Part shown: positions 63,085-64,000 of the stretch, piece by piece
Layout of the letters: each line of letters starts with the position of its first letter
How positions within the stretch are numbered: the first letter of the stretch is position 1
Assembly: GCF_032854445.1 (NCBI RefSeq)
Contig: NC_088300.1
Span: 40,144,458 to 40,208,457, forward strand
DNA length: 64,000 bases
Direction: 5' to 3'
Source of the DNA: Liolophura sinensis
Lineage: Eukaryota > Mollusca > Polyplacophora > Chitonida > Chitonidae
Notes under the pieces: model-generated
Seen by the model: the letters and a program-made list of their open reading frames with translations, nothing else
Database searches by the model: none
What the model was told of the DNA's origin: nothing
Translations under genes and position numbers: made by a program

Positions 63085-63435
63085 GGTACTCTGTAAGCCT
63101 GTGATATGTTTATCGTACCCTGTAGGCTTATGATATGTTTATCGTACTCTGTTGGCCTATAATGTGTTTATCGCACCATGTAGGCCTATGATGTGTTTAT
63201 TTTACTCTGTAGGCCTATGACGTGTTTATCGTACCCTGTAGGCCTATGATGTGTTTATCGAACTCTGTAGGCCTATGACGTGTTTATCTTACCCTGTAGG
63301 CCTATGATGTGTTTATCGTACTCTGTTGGCCTATGACGTGTTTATCTTACCCTGTAGGCCTATGATGTGTTTATCGAACTCTGTTGGCCTATGACGTGTT
63401 TATCGTACTGTATAGGCCTATGATGTGTTTTTTTT
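63085..63435. repeat. 30-bp minisatellite, about 12 copies
   Basis: Unit GTAGGCCTATGATGTGTTTA then TCGTACCCT, with alternating TGATG/TGACG and TCGTAC/TCTTAC/TCGAAC variants. It lies inside copy B and has no counterpart in copy A. Confidence 0.94.
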
Positions 63436-64000
63436 TTACTTTCATACTATATACCTTAAAAGCACAAGATGCTGTTTGACCCTGATGTGGCATATTTTAT
63501 TGCAGATCGCAGTGGTTTGGTACGCTGAAATCTCGTCTTAATTTACCAGCGCATTCGTGCGGGTCCAAAGTGGAGATTTTATGGAATTTTATTTCTGCGG
63601 AATGGCACTAATCAGATCCGGTTAATTCAACATTGACTGATTTATACTTTCATGTAAGTGCCTCTTCTTCCGGTTCCAAACTGATCCATCGCGTTTAATA
63701 CAGCATTGAATACCAGTATTGATCTCACCGCCGATTGCGAAGTGAGATATCCGGATTTCAGTGGACATCAAGGTCGGACCAGCGATGAGATTTATTGCCA
63801 CTTGTACTACCGCTTCACTATAACCGTTATTTGAATTCCTCAGTATAATGTAGGTCATGTCATGTAGCCTTGACCTAATTATCGCCAATTCCAAGTATCA
63901 TTATGTGATGTGATAAATGCTGCTTTGAAGTTACGTTTTTTTAAACGTTTTTGACGTACTACATCCACCTACGATGCTCCTGGCGACGGTCTTATGTTAA

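Larger units (their letters stand above)
59758..63885 (+). repeat. segmental duplication, copy B
   Basis: Second copy of the 56930..59665 segment, placed directly after it in the same orientation. It is longer because of unmatched stretches at about 60105..60430, 60475..61142 (with a small tandem repeat and a run of G at 60811..60828) and 62870..63665 (with the 30-bp array). The SINE at 57423 is absent here. Divergence by eye is considerable, with many substitutions and indels, so the duplication is not recent. Confidence 0.9.

Overview
The window looks like nuclear DNA from a spiralian animal, most likely a mollusc or a close relative such as a brachiopod. Three things point there. The DNA is AT-rich, intron-scale and gene-poor. 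It carries many tRNA-derived SINEs whose shared 3' half resembles the Meta-SINE type domain described from bivalves and other invertebrates. It contains one intact animal aminergic GPCR. I see no prokaryotic operons, no rRNA, no CRISPR array and no convincing functional tRNA.

Only one protein-coding gene can be defended: a single-exon biogenic-amine GPCR (28298..29671, +), closest by motif memory to octopamine/tyramine/alpha-adrenergic-like receptors. It has a TATA box about 200 bp upstream, a leader with short upstream ORFs (one ending in TAATG over the first in-frame ATG), and an AATAAA about 200 bp after the stop. Nearly all other open frames lie in tandem repeats, SINEs or non-coding DNA.

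Layout: 1..11.6 kb is non-coding DNA with six SINE insertions, several with visible target-site duplications (TSDs), a 43-bp minisatellite and a small inverted-repeat element. 11.6..16.8 kb is a minisatellite domain: about 63 units of a 45-bp repeat, a diverged 45/90-bp extension, then an 82-bp array. 18.0..27.0 kb holds inverted-repeat elements and four successive minisatellites (33, 50, 68, 33 bp) ending in a CpG-rich fold-back. 28.0..29.9 kb is the receptor gene. 33.8..36.8 kb has a 151-bp tandem duplication and a 40-bp array with higher-order structure. 40.7 kb has a 95-bp (TA)n. 50.0..53.6 kb has three adjoining arrays that appear to descend from one unit. 55..63.9 kb has a second SINE family and a large, rearranged tandem segmental duplication (copy A about 56.9..59.7 kb, copy B about 59.8..63.9 kb). 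A block of about 130 bp has opposite orientation in the two copies, and one SINE has a matching empty site in the other copy.

Minisatellites alone cover roughly a fifth of the window. I found no undescribed protein system. The most unusual material is structural: the two-strand-open 45-bp array, the related-array succession at 50..53.6 kb, the fold-back at 25.3 kb, and the duplication with an internal inversion.
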